Notes under the pieces: model-generated | What the model was told of the DNA's origin: nothing | Database searches by the model: none | The model's input: the letters and a program-made list of their open reading frames with translations, nothing else | Program-made: the position numbers and the translations under genes | NCBI GenBank assembly: GCA_026394435.1 | Contig: JAPKYG010000097.1 | Coordinates: 1-6,281, forward strand | Origin: Methanobacteriota archaeon | GTDB lineage: Archaea; Thermoplasmatota; E2; DHVEG-1 | Length of the DNA stretch: 6,281 nt | Direction of reading: 5' to 3' | Part shown: positions 1-6,274 of the stretch, one piece after another | Numbering within the stretch: position 1 is the stretch's first letter | Layout: every line of letters begins with the position of its first letter

Positions 1-1869
1 GACTTCGTCGGTCTTATCTATGGTGATGTTGGTTCAACAAAATTTAACTTTACGGTTGATGCTCATAATCTACGGAAGTTTGATTACGTTGCCGCACCAC
101 ATGAAGAAGGCTATGTGCTCGCGCAGGTCATGGATATCAAAGGGTACTCTGATTTGAAATTTGAGGATGCCATTACCATCAAGAGCAATGGGTCGGTTCC
201 TCCAATTAAGAGTGATGTTTCTGCATACGCTGAGGTGATTGGCTTCAGAGACAAGGAAGGGCATTTGCAGGCACCGCGCAGCCCGTTTGAGGCAGGTGCC
301 CAAATAACCCTAGCTCATGAGGATCTAATACGCCACGTCCTTGGGCTGCAAGCAGAGAAACAAAACGGTGCGTACCTTGGTCTTCTCAAAGGTCATGACC
401 TTCCCGTGTATCTTAATATTGATTCGTTGGTCCAGAAACATATTTGTATCCTTGCGAAAACCGGCGGTGGGAAAAGCTATGCGTGCGGTGTTCTTATCGA
501 AGAACTTTTAAAGAAGAAAATCCCGTTGGTTATCATCGATACCCATGGCGAATATATCTCCCTTGGAAAGCCGAACAAGGACAAGAAAGATCAAAAGAAC
601 ATGGAGAAATTCGGGGTAAAAGCAAATGATTACAGCAGTCAAATTGTTACGTTTTCACCACTTACCGGCGGGGAAGCAACGACTCATTTGACATTGAATG
701 GAATGAATCTTGAAGGACGAGAGATCCTTGAGCTTCTACGAGCGAAACTGTCTGGTCCCCAGATAGCGGTCTTGTATCAGACCATCAAAGAACTCAAGGA
801 GTTCAAACAAGTCTATAGTATTAGAGATATTATAGAAGCAGTAGAACATACAAAGAGCAATGCTCGATGGAACGTAATAGCCTCATTAGAGTCCTTGGAT
901 TCTATAGGTGTTTTTTCCGAGAAAGGAACTTCAACAGAGGAGCTTGTGCAGAAAGGAAAATGTTCGATTATTAACATGCGTGGAGTCCCGCCTGACATCC
1001 AAGATGTGGTGGTAGCACGGTTAACTGAGGAGTTATTTAAAGATCGGAAAGCAGGGAAGATTCCTCCGTTCCTTTTTGTTGTAGAAGAAGCACATAATTA
1101 CTGCCCCGAGCATGGGATTGGTCATGCGGTTTCATCCAGCATGCTTCGTACGGTTGCTTCTGAGGGGCGAAAATTTGGTATGGGGCTGTGTGTGGTCAGT
1201 CAGCGTCCTGCGAAGATAGATAAGAATATCATTTCTCAGTGTAACACAAATATTATTTTAAAGGTGACAAACCCTAATGATCTAAAAGCGATTATTCAGT
1301 CTGTTGAAGGGCTTACCAGTCAGACCTATGATGAGATTCAGCGGCTGCCAATTGGTGTTGCGTTGATTTCTGGTGCTTCAATCCAAATCCCGATTCTCGT
1401 TGAAATCAGGACCAGAGAAACGGATCACGGGGGAAAATCAGTCACCGTCTTCAAAGATATTGACCCATCTGACTATAAAGTAAAGATGCCAAAGATGCCA
1501 CCACCACCATCAAGACAAGAGGCAACTCCAGTGCAGAAACCAGGAAACATTCAGAACAACGTCACTGAGAAAGCAATAATGGTGAATCGTGTTGCAAAAA
1601 GACTTGGCTGGGTAACCACAAATGACCCTGATGAAACCATTAAATTCCTTAGTCAAGAAGCAGAGGAAATGAAAGAGAATGTGTACAAGTATCTTGAGTC
1701 ACTCGCGCAGCTTGGGGGTAACTTCTGTCTTAAGGAAAATCCAAGCTGTCTCCAATGTCCAATGAGTAACGGCTGTCGGTACCAAATTGCTCATAGTAAG
1801 AAGTCTCAGCCTCAATCGATCAAGCACGGATTAGGGCTATTTAAAAGAGATAAACCCAGGATTGTATGA
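1..1869 (+). CDS. HerA-family DNA-translocating ATPase with C-terminal EndoIII/MutY-like 4Fe-4S module (5' partial)
   Basis: The frame is open from base 1, so the true start is upstream; the GTG at 115 is internal because residues 1-38 already read as the HAS-barrel that opens HerA proteins. Probably only a few residues are missing. Numbered from base 1 (622 residues seen): HAS barrel about 1-55; RecA-like hexameric ATPase about 100-470 with Walker A AKTGGGKS (152-159, K158), Walker B FLFVVEEAH (357-365, E362/E363), and the HerA block SEGRKFGMG...VVSQRP (387-403) with a candidate arginine finger R390. A Pro-rich linker (about 496-520) leads to a C-terminal domain (about 523-594) ending in C576-x6-C583-x2-C586-x5-C592, the spacing of the endonuclease III/MutY iron-sulfur loop. 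HerA normally pumps DNA as a hexamer with NurA nuclease in end resection; no nurA is seen here. The stop overlaps the next start (ATGA). HerA-family assignment is firm; role as canonical resection HerA or as a paralogue is open. Confidence 0.93.
   Translation, partial: DFVGLIYGDVGSTKFNFTVDAHNLRKFDYVAAPHEEGYVLAQVMDIKGYSDLKFEDAITIKSNGSVPPIKSDVSAYAEVIGFRDKEGHLQAPRSPFEAGAQITLAHEDLIRHVLGLQAEKQNGAYLGLLKGHDLPVYLNIDSLVQKHICILAKTGGGKSYACGVLIEELLKKKIPLVIIDTHGEYISLGKPNKDKKDQKNMEKFGVKANDYSSQIVTFSPLTGGEATTHLTLNGMNLEGREILELLRAKLSGPQIAVLYQTIKELKEFKQVYSIRDIIEAVEHTKSNARWNVIASLESLDSIGVFSEKGTSTEELVQKGKCSIINMRGVPPDIQDVVVARLTEELFKDRKAGKIPPFLFVVEEAHNYCPEHGIGHAVSSSMLRTVASEGRKFGMGLCVVSQRPAKIDKNIISQCNTNIILKVTNPNDLKAIIQSVEGLTSQTYDEIQRLPIGVALISGASIQIPILVEIRTRETDHGGKSVTVFKDIDPSDYKVKMPKMPPPPSRQEATPVQKPGNIQNNVTEKAIMVNRVAKRLGWVTTNDPDETIKFLSQEAEEMKENVYKYLESLAQLGGNFCLKENPSCLQCPMSNGCRYQIAHSKKSQPQSIKHGLGLFKRDKPRIV
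1723..1779 (+). other. Iron-sulfur loop motif within the HerA-like gene
   Basis: Four cysteine codons at 1726, 1747, 1756 and 1774 give C-x6-C-x2-C-x5-C. The context also fits: an LG pair just before the first Cys, N-P-x-C at the second, C-P at the third, and N-G-C at the fourth, as in the MutY/endonuclease III 4Fe-4S loop recalled from those families. A zinc site using the same four Cys cannot be excluded from sequence alone. Confidence 0.75.
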
Positions 1870-2960
1870 AGAAAAACACCTGGTGCCTCTTCATTGCAGG
1901 CATGCTTGTTCTGGTAGTTGTATTATCTGGTTGTGAGGTGATTTTTCCTCCGACCACGTACGAGCCTAATCCTACAAAGGTTAGGTATGATATTTCCTAT
2001 GGGTACCTTGTGAACTGCACAGGAAATGGTCGCTATGAGATCACCTATGTATGTAACCCTCCTTCTGTTCTTGTTGGAACAGTTACCTATGATCGTTTGT
2101 ATAACCATGAGTATGAAACGAAAACCTTAGTGAATAACACATTTATTCGTTGGAATGTCTCTGGAACAGAGCAGCAAACCTATGAATTAGGGATTACTGC
2201 TCATATCATTGCCAATAATTACCTGGTTCCTGATCTGAACGGAGAAGATGCCGTAACAATCCAAGCACTGCATGAGAAGTATCCTGCGATAGAAAGACAA
2301 TATACTCAGTCACAGGGAAATGAGACAATCTGTTTTATTAATCCGACTAATCCAAATATCACTGCAATTGTAAGAACTGTTGTAGAAAACGCAGGGACAA
2401 ACAATTCGTTTCTGCTGGCACAATCACTCTTCAGCTGGTTAAAGAAAAATATCCAATATCAAACCCATGCTGGTGAAGAAGGAGTACGACCCGCGGCAAT
2501 CACCTTACAGATGGGCAATGGGGACTGTGATGATTTATCGTTCCTATATATTTCCCTGTGTCGATCTGTTAACATCCCCGCGCGATTCATCCGAGGGTAC
2601 CTTCTAACGGTTTTTGAGAATGGAACTCCGATTACCACTGCTCATGCATGGACCGAAGTATTTGTTGGAGGATCAATGGGAATTAATGGCTGGATTCCTG
2701 TGGAATGTGCTTGTTGTACGACCTCTATTATGACCGACATCCAGCAGAATTTCGGAGTCGAGAATGCATTTCACCTCAGACTCTTCGTCGATGACGGAAG
2801 TAACCAGTCACTGGCTTACTCTCTTTCAGGTCTCTCATATGTGAAATATGGATCTAATAGAAACATTGAACTTCAGCCATTTGCAGAGATTCAAAACTAC
2901 CAGGAGCTTAAAGCACAAAACCTCATAGTAACTTCAGAGAACACTCGATATTACGAATAA
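1866..2960 (+). CDS. Transglutaminase-like (papain-fold) lipoprotein
   Basis: A 364-residue protein with Lys-rich N-terminus, hydrophobic core and lipobox L20-S-G-C23, so it is probably exported, lipidated on Cys23 and anchored outside the membrane. The C-terminal half is a transglutaminase-core domain (about 165-290): C221 in GNGDCDDLS, H260 in TAHAWTEV, and a third catalytic position in GWIPVE280, where most relatives have Asp and this one has Glu. Residues 35-160 are probably a beta-rich domain that I do not recognise. Several N-x-S/T sequons (for example at N50, N90, N97, N152, N164) suit a glycosylated surface protein. A Cys cluster C281-A-C283-C284 directly follows the third catalytic residue. 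Its ATG sits in the stop of the HerA-like gene (ATGA), implying translational coupling. Such archaeal proteins may be proteases, amidases or cross-linkers; the substrate cannot be told. Confidence 0.9.
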   Translation: MKKNTWCLFIAGMLVLVVVLSGCEVIFPPTTYEPNPTKVRYDISYGYLVNCTGNGRYEITYVCNPPSVLVGTVTYDRLYNHEYETKTLVNNTFIRWNVSGTEQQTYELGITAHIIANNYLVPDLNGEDAVTIQALHEKYPAIERQYTQSQGNETICFINPTNPNITAIVRTVVENAGTNNSFLLAQSLFSWLKKNIQYQTHAGEEGVRPAAITLQMGNGDCDDLSFLYISLCRSVNIPARFIRGYLLTVFENGTPITTAHAWTEVFVGGSMGINGWIPVECACCTTSIMTDIQQNFGVENAFHLRLFVDDGSNQSLAYSLSGLSYVKYGSNRNIELQPFAEIQNYQELKAQNLIVTSENTRYYE

Positions 2961-3007
2961 TTCTTAAAAAACAAAAACATTATTTCTGAGTACGAGTTTC
3001 AGAGAAC

Positions 3008-3013
3008 AGGTGG
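3008..3013 (+). promoter_or_regulatory. Shine-Dalgarno sequence for TTG start at 3024
   Basis: AGGTGG lies 10 bases before the TTG at 3024 and pairs partly with the archaeal 16S tail. It favours TTG over the in-frame ATG at 3063, which has no comparable purine-rich stretch in front of it. Confidence 0.5.
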
Positions 3014-3023
3014 TTGTGAGTTT

Positions 3024-3665
3024 TTGGTCGATGACAAAACCGCAGAAGAATTTGCAGCATACATGAAGAAATTCATTGCTTTATATGAATATCTCGCGTC
3101 TGTTGTTCAAAGGCATTCATCAACGTCTCATCCGTTCATCCTTGACCTGGGGGCGGGGCCAGGTTTACTCTCGGTTGAGATTTTTCGAAAGATACCACAG
3201 GCAACTATCATAGGCATTGATCCATTAATAAAAATGCTTCAGTTAGCAAAGGGAAACGTAAAAAACGCTGATTTTCAAACATTTGAACCGGTCGTTGGCG
3301 TCTCTGAAAACATCCCTTTGAAAAATAATACAGTTGATGTTATCACAAGCAGGTTTAGTCTGCCGTATTGGACCCAACCAAATAAGAGTTTTGAAGAGAT
3401 GACGAGGGTTTTAAAACCTGGTGGGAAGGTCATCCTGGAAGCGTTGAACCGTGATTTTCCAACATGGAAACTCTTGTTAATTAAAATTCGTATGTTGTTC
3501 AACCGGGCGGGACGAGACGTCACTAGATACCATGTCGATGCATACAAGCTGGCACATACGATAGAGCAGGTTGAGCAATTTTTTACCGACGCTGGGTTCA
3601 CTATATCTGAAAAAGAAGGGAAGAAAAACCAGTGGAGATTTATTATCGTTGCAGAGAAAAAATAG
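3024..3665 (+). CDS. Class I SAM-dependent methyltransferase
   Basis: A 213-residue soluble protein with the Rossmann-like methyltransferase fold. SAM-binding motif I is ILDLGAGPG (39-47); the acidic residue at the end of strand 2 is D66 in IGIDP (63-67); the strand 4 region runs from SENIPLKNNTVDVITSRFSL (94-113), and the typical post-motif RVLKPGGKVILEA is at 118-130. This is the Methyltransf_11/25 pattern of small-molecule methyltransferases (UbiE-like group); the substrate is not evident. The start is TTG, chosen because AGGTGG precedes it; no ATG occurs in frame between the previous stop and 3063, where translation from ATG would lose 13 residues but leave motif I intact. It lies 63 bases after the lipoprotein gene on the same strand, so it could be co-transcribed or use a weak promoter of its own. 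Family call is firm, start less so. Confidence 0.9.
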   Translation: MVDDKTAEEFAAYMKKFIALYEYLASVVQRHSSTSHPFILDLGAGPGLLSVEIFRKIPQATIIGIDPLIKMLQLAKGNVKNADFQTFEPVVGVSENIPLKNNTVDVITSRFSLPYWTQPNKSFEEMTRVLKPGGKVILEALNRDFPTWKLLLIKIRMLFNRAGRDVTRYHVDAYKLAHTIEQVEQFFTDAGFTISEKEGKKNQWRFIIVAEKK

Positions 3666-3680
3666 CTTTTCATTCAACAC

Positions 3681-3698
3681 CTATTTTTCTTTATTATT
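3681..3698 (+). terminator. Oligo-T transcription terminator after methyltransferase gene
   Basis: A T-rich run (CTATTTTTCTTTATTATT) begins 15 bases after the methyltransferase stop and precedes a new TATA box. Archaeal RNA polymerase terminates at such U-tracts without needing a hairpin, and no hairpin is seen. Confidence 0.5.
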
Positions 3699-3720
3699 CC
3701 TCTAACTGATGCATTTCCCA

Positions 3721-3736
3721 CGAAAGATATAAATAG
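3721..3736 (+). promoter_or_regulatory. Archaeal promoter (BRE plus TATA box) for second transglutaminase-like gene
   Basis: A purine-rich CGAAAG (3721-3726), fitting a TFB recognition element, is followed by TATAAATA at 3728-3735. Transcription starting about 25 bases downstream of the box centre would begin around 3756-3760, five to nine bases before the ATG at 3765. The mRNA would therefore be leaderless or nearly so, which agrees with the lack of a Shine-Dalgarno sequence there. Confidence 0.75.
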
Positions 3737-3764
3737 TGTACAAGGGCAATATTTTAGTAGATAT

Positions 3765-5075
3765 ATGAAAATCCCTTCAGATGCAACGCCGCTCTCGAAG
3801 AAATTGCTAGCGATTAGTATTGTCTTTCTCTTTAGTGGTATTGTTGTTTCGCCATTAGTAAGTAGTGAAATCTATATTCAAGAGAACATAAAATCTGCAG
3901 AAAGTAGAGTTCAGGAACAAGAACTTGATCTGTTACGAGGAGAGCATTACCTGTTTGTCAACGCGGCAGAAGATATCAGCAGTTTCCATATCCGATATTC
4001 TTTCCCACCAGACTACAACTATCAAGTCCCCATTATGCTTGAAATCCTTAATGATTCGACCGCTGAGATTCTCCACTACGAAATAGAGAACGATACCTAT
4101 GAACCGAATAAGGTTGTGGATTTCACTTTAGGGCCGTTGGAGAAAGGCTCGCTTGTTTCGCTGCATTTTTACTACTGGGTTCTGGTCGAAAATAATGATT
4201 ATAGTGATCTACCACGGTATGTGAAAATCCCGAAGAGATGCGAACTGCCTGAAGAGATTAAACCATGGTTGTCATCGACGGATGTTGTACAGGCAAATAA
4301 TATCCTTATTAAACTGAAAGCACATGAACTGAAAGATCATACCACAAACCTGCTTGTTCTCGCACAACGAATCGTCCATTATGCGAAATGGCACCGCTTC
4401 CCGTTTTATTGCCTCCAACTCGCACTCGGTACTCTGAAAGGTCAGGATGCACTGACTACATTGTTCAGGAACGGTGATTGCCCAGGGCGATCACATCTCA
4501 GCAGCGCGTTCTTCAGGACAAATGGTGTTCCCGCACGCGTCATAATGGCGACACCGCATTATTCGTTTTGGTTTCAAATGCATTTCATGACAGAGTTTTA
4601 TTGCCCGGGATATGGATGGATTCTTGCAGAAGTTCATAATGCTGTTGTTCCTTATGAAGCAAAAAATCAGATCATCATGCGGATTTGTTCCCCTCAAGAT
4701 GAGGATAACACCGGTCATGATTATTTCTTTCCGAAAATGACAGGAGTAGAGCGATGGCTATGGATCGACAACGACCAGGTCATTCCCTATTATAAAGACC
4801 TAAAAGAGGGAAGTAAATTAAATATGTTTCCAGAACAATCACTATTGACTGATTCCGTGACTGCACAGTTCGCTTTCTCATTAACAGAGATGGTTCTCAT
4901 GTTCTACGAACAGTATCTCGGGTCTAACCTCAGCGGTGAAAACCTGCAATATTTCCAAAACGCGGTCACCTATCAAAAACAAGCGATTCTCGCACTCAAA
5001 CAATCGCAGGAACCTGAGGGATATCTTAGCTTTATGAATCGGGCTTACACTGAATACGAAGAAATTTCCATTTAA
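3765..5075 (+). CDS. Secreted or membrane-anchored transglutaminase-like protein
   Basis: A 436-residue protein. Residues 12-34 form one hydrophobic stretch after two Lys, a signal peptide or single anchor ending near VVSPLVSS, with no lipobox Cys; the rest should lie outside the cell. Residues 50-150 look like a beta-rich domain. The transglutaminase core (about 190-295) has C239 in NGDCPGRSHL, H273 in FQMHFMTEF, and E289 in GWILAEVH at the place of the usual Asp. The rest of the core follows the same plan as the lipoprotein at 1866-2960 (GDC, then VPAR, then H..TE), but the two proteins are otherwise dissimilar and differ in anchoring. The C-terminal 80 residues look helical and have no motif I recognise. 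The ATG has its own TATA box 30 bases upstream and no ribosome binding site. It could be an extracellular protease, amidase or cross-linking enzyme; if Glu cannot replace Asp it may be a non-catalytic binding protein. Confidence 0.88.
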   Translation: MKIPSDATPLSKKLLAISIVFLFSGIVVSPLVSSEIYIQENIKSAESRVQEQELDLLRGEHYLFVNAAEDISSFHIRYSFPPDYNYQVPIMLEILNDSTAEILHYEIENDTYEPNKVVDFTLGPLEKGSLVSLHFYYWVLVENNDYSDLPRYVKIPKRCELPEEIKPWLSSTDVVQANNILIKLKAHELKDHTTNLLVLAQRIVHYAKWHRFPFYCLQLALGTLKGQDALTTLFRNGDCPGRSHLSSAFFRTNGVPARVIMATPHYSFWFQMHFMTEFYCPGYGWILAEVHNAVVPYEAKNQIIMRICSPQDEDNTGHDYFFPKMTGVERWLWIDNDQVIPYYKDLKEGSKLNMFPEQSLLTDSVTAQFAFSLTEMVLMFYEQYLGSNLSGENLQYFQNAVTYQKQAILALKQSQEPEGYLSFMNRAYTEYEEISI

Positions 5076-5082
5076 GAAAATG

Positions 5083-5089
5083 TTTTTTT
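5083..5089 (+). terminator. Oligo-T terminator after second transglutaminase-like gene
   Basis: Seven consecutive T residues begin eight bases after the stop at 5075, a typical archaeal termination signal. The run overlaps the stop codon of the convergent minus-strand small gene by two bases. Confidence 0.55.
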
Positions 5090-5207
5090 AATACTCACCA
5101 ACAAGGAAACCGAATGCGTAATGCCTCTGTCGTTTCTCAGAATACTCGATTTTTCTTACATCCTGTTCTTTTAGCTGAGTCTGTTTTTTAATAGGTTTCT
5201 TTCCCAT
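5088..5207 (-). CDS. Small basic protein, 39 residues, unknown function
   Basis: Read on the minus strand, ATG at 5207-5205 opens 39 codons closed by TAA at 5090-5088. The protein starts MGKKPIKKQTQLK and ends AFGFLVGEY; it is highly charged, with about 12 Lys/Arg, no Cys and a short hydrophobic, aromatic tail. A GGAG (5220-5217) stands 9 bases before the ATG, and a consensus TATA box TTTAAATATA (5252-5243) stands about 25 bases before the predicted transcript start near 5222. Promoter, ribosome binding site and start codon are thus all correctly spaced, which makes this more than a chance ORF. It is convergent with the transglutaminase-like gene, with 12 bases between stops, and divergent from the acyltransferase gene. 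The Lys-rich, helix-prone body could bind nucleic acid or a membrane surface, but I recognise no family and propose no function. Confidence 0.6.
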   Translation of the reverse strand: MGKKPIKKQTQLKEQDVRKIEYSEKRQRHYAFGFLVGEY

Positions 5208-5216
5208 ATTGGTAGT

Positions 5217-5220
5217 CTCC
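5217..5220 (-). promoter_or_regulatory. Shine-Dalgarno sequence for the 39-residue gene
   Basis: GGAG on the minus strand (within ATAGGAGAC), 9 bases upstream of the ATG at 5207. Spacing and sequence are good for an archaeal ribosome binding site. Confidence 0.6.
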
Positions 5221-5240
5221 TATCCTCTGTTGTGACTGTG

Positions 5241-5252
5241 ATTATATTTAAA
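5241..5252 (-). promoter_or_regulatory. TATA box for the 39-residue gene, possibly two-way
   Basis: The minus strand reads TTTAAATATAAT, an exact match to the archaeal TTTAWATA consensus. A start about 25 bases downstream falls near 5222, just before the GGAG and ATG of the small gene. The plus strand reads ATTATATTTAAA, so the same element might also fire toward the acyltransferase gene, giving a leader of about 55 bases; a clear BRE is not seen on either side. Confidence 0.6.
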
Positions 5253-5296
5253 GACGCGGTGGTATACTGTCAAAATGAAAAATAGATTCATCATTA

Positions 5297-5306
5297 CATT
5301 TATTAG
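5297..5306 (+). promoter_or_regulatory. Possible TATA element for acyltransferase gene
   Basis: ACATTTATTA is centred about 28 bases before the ATG at 5330. A transcript from it would be leaderless, which fits the absence of any Shine-Dalgarno sequence before that ATG. The match to the TATA consensus is only moderate. Confidence 0.35.
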
Positions 5307-5329
5307 TCTCTGAAAGTATTGTTGTGCTT

Positions 5330-6100
5330 ATGTCTGAACACGTGCAGAAACCAAAAAAATCAAAACGGCCGCTTTGGTCTTACTTTTTCACAGTGATACC
5401 ATCATTCATCTTTATCGTAGGGCTTATCCCGGTAATTGTTGGTTTCTATGTTCTTCAACATTATTTCCATTATTTTGCGTTTTCTACTCTTTGGCATTTC
5501 GTCGTGCTTCCCATCGTCATTTACGTCGGGGCTGTTCTTTTTTTCATCTCCGAGCTATACATAACTGGTGGTATAATCCATCTCTTCCGCATTACCTACC
5601 ATCCGGGGACTTATGAGTATTCATTCAGGAATAAAAATACTTTCAAATGGACCCTCATTTGCGTCCTTTATACCCCATTCCGTAAATTTCTTGAAATTGT
5701 CCCTCTGGGAAAAATAAAACAATCCTACTTCCGACTTCTTGGAATGAAAATAGGTAAAAACTCACTGGTCGGTGGTGTGATCAAAGATCCATGTCTTACG
5801 GAATTTGGTGATAACGTCACAATGGGAGAGTACGCAATCATCTACGGGCATATTCACAACATGCAGCATGAAACCATTTTCATGGAGAGGGTTCGAGTGG
5901 GAAACAACTGTGTGATTGGTGCTGGTGCAATCATCATGCCTGGTGCGGTCCTAGAAGATGATGTCGTGGTTGCTGCTGGTGCTCTGGTAACGAAAGGTCA
6001 AGTCCTTGTCAAAGGGAAGATCTATGGTGGTATCCCCGCAAAAGAACTTCCTATAAAACCGAAAGAAGGCTTTGCACATAAATTAAGCCAAGATAAGTGA
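5330..6100 (+). CDS. Membrane-anchored left-handed beta-helix acyltransferase (hexapeptide repeat)
   Basis: From the ATG at 5330 the protein has 256 residues. A basic N-terminus (KPKKSKR) precedes two hydrophobic segments (about 18-43 and 57-82), giving two membrane spans with both ends in the cytoplasm. From about 134 on it is a left-handed beta-helix acyltransferase: LGMKIGKNSLVGG opens it, FGDNVTMGEYAIIYGHIHNM (159-178) carries candidate catalytic His 174/176, coils such as VRVGNNCVIGAGAIIMPGA and VVVAAGALVTKGQ follow, and the end IYGGIPAKEL is the classic close of the acetyltransferase family. It likely transfers an acetyl or other acyl group to a sugar or lipid head group at the inner membrane face; acceptor unknown. 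The GTG at 5324 would add two residues; ATG is preferred because neither has a ribosome binding site and a leaderless start fits. The paired membrane spans are unusual for the family. Confidence 0.88.
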   Translation: MSEHVQKPKKSKRPLWSYFFTVIPSFIFIVGLIPVIVGFYVLQHYFHYFAFSTLWHFVVLPIVIYVGAVLFFISELYITGGIIHLFRITYHPGTYEYSFRNKNTFKWTLICVLYTPFRKFLEIVPLGKIKQSYFRLLGMKIGKNSLVGGVIKDPCLTEFGDNVTMGEYAIIYGHIHNMQHETIFMERVRVGNNCVIGAGAIIMPGAVLEDDVVVAAGALVTKGQVLVKGKIYGGIPAKELPIKPKEGFAHKLSQDK

Positions 6101-6128
6101 TTTTATTTAAATTATAAAAGAAAAACTA

Positions 6129-6155
6129 TTTTTCCTACTTTAATCATTTATTTTT
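6129..6155 (+). terminator. Oligo-T terminator region after acyltransferase gene
   Basis: Two five-T runs (6129-6133 and 6151-6155) lie in an AT-rich stretch 28 to 55 bases after the acyltransferase stop. There is no hairpin. This suits archaeal U-tract termination. Confidence 0.5.
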
Positions 6156-6157
6156 AG

Positions 6158-6256
6158 ATGTATAAGGTTTTTAAAGAAAGAAACAACGAATATAAGACAT
6201 CATTTTTAGCGACAGAGGAAGATTTAAATCTACAGAAGAGATATGAATTTCAGTAA
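6158..6256 (+). CDS. Doubtful 32-residue ORF
   Basis: An ATG directly after an in-frame TAG opens 32 codons ending at TAA 6254-6256. The product starts MYKVFKERNNEYK and is hydrophilic with no motif. There is no ribosome binding site; an AT-rich TTTATTTAAATTATAAAA (6102-6119) could be a promoter. A palindromic TATA-like site lies inside it and a strong ribosome binding site follows it, so the stretch may simply be the leader of the next gene. An ORF this short can occur by chance. Confidence 0.2.
   Translation: MYKVFKERNNEYKTSFLATEEDLNLQKRYEFQ
6220..6231 (+). promoter_or_regulatory. Palindromic TATA-like element for a gene beyond the window
   Basis: AGATTTAAATCT is a perfect 12-base palindrome with a TATA-like core (TTTAAAT). 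A transcript started about 25 bases on, near 6250, would include the Shine-Dalgarno sequence at 6268-6274. The symmetry could also mark a regulator site. GAATATAAG (6188-6196) is an alternative box. Confidence 0.4.
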
Positions 6257-6267
6257 ATCCTTATTTA

Positions 6268-6274
6268 GGGAGGT
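6268..6274 (+). promoter_or_regulatory. Strong Shine-Dalgarno sequence of a downstream gene
   Basis: GGGAGGT is close to the full complement of the archaeal 16S 3' tail and is the strongest such site in the window. No start codon follows within the seven remaining bases, so the gene should begin within a few bases beyond 6281. Confidence 0.55.

Noticed and set aside
115..117. GTG as start of the HerA-like gene
   Set aside because: The same frame is open to base 1 and its first 38 residues read as the HAS-barrel start expected of HerA, so the start lies upstream of the window.
70..998. Minus-strand ORFs and a plus-strand +3 frame ORF (444-629) inside the HerA-like gene
   Set aside because: All overlap conserved HerA coding sequence and look like shadow frames without motifs.
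1..1869. A HerA-nuclease antiphage system (such as HerA-Sir2 or HerA-DUF4297)
   Set aside because: No Sir2, NurA or other nuclease gene is in the window. The following genes are envelope proteins and a methyltransferase, so a defence role has no support here, although genes upstream of base 1 are unseen.
3275..3680. Minus-strand ORFs of 132 and 67 codons
   Set aside because: They lie opposite the methyltransferase gene, whose motifs are clear; the antisense products show no motif and no ribosome binding site.
5374..5616. 80-codon ORF overlapping the acyltransferase
   Set aside because: It is in another frame of the membrane-span region; its composition is what shifted hydrophobic codons give, and the main frame has clear family motifs.
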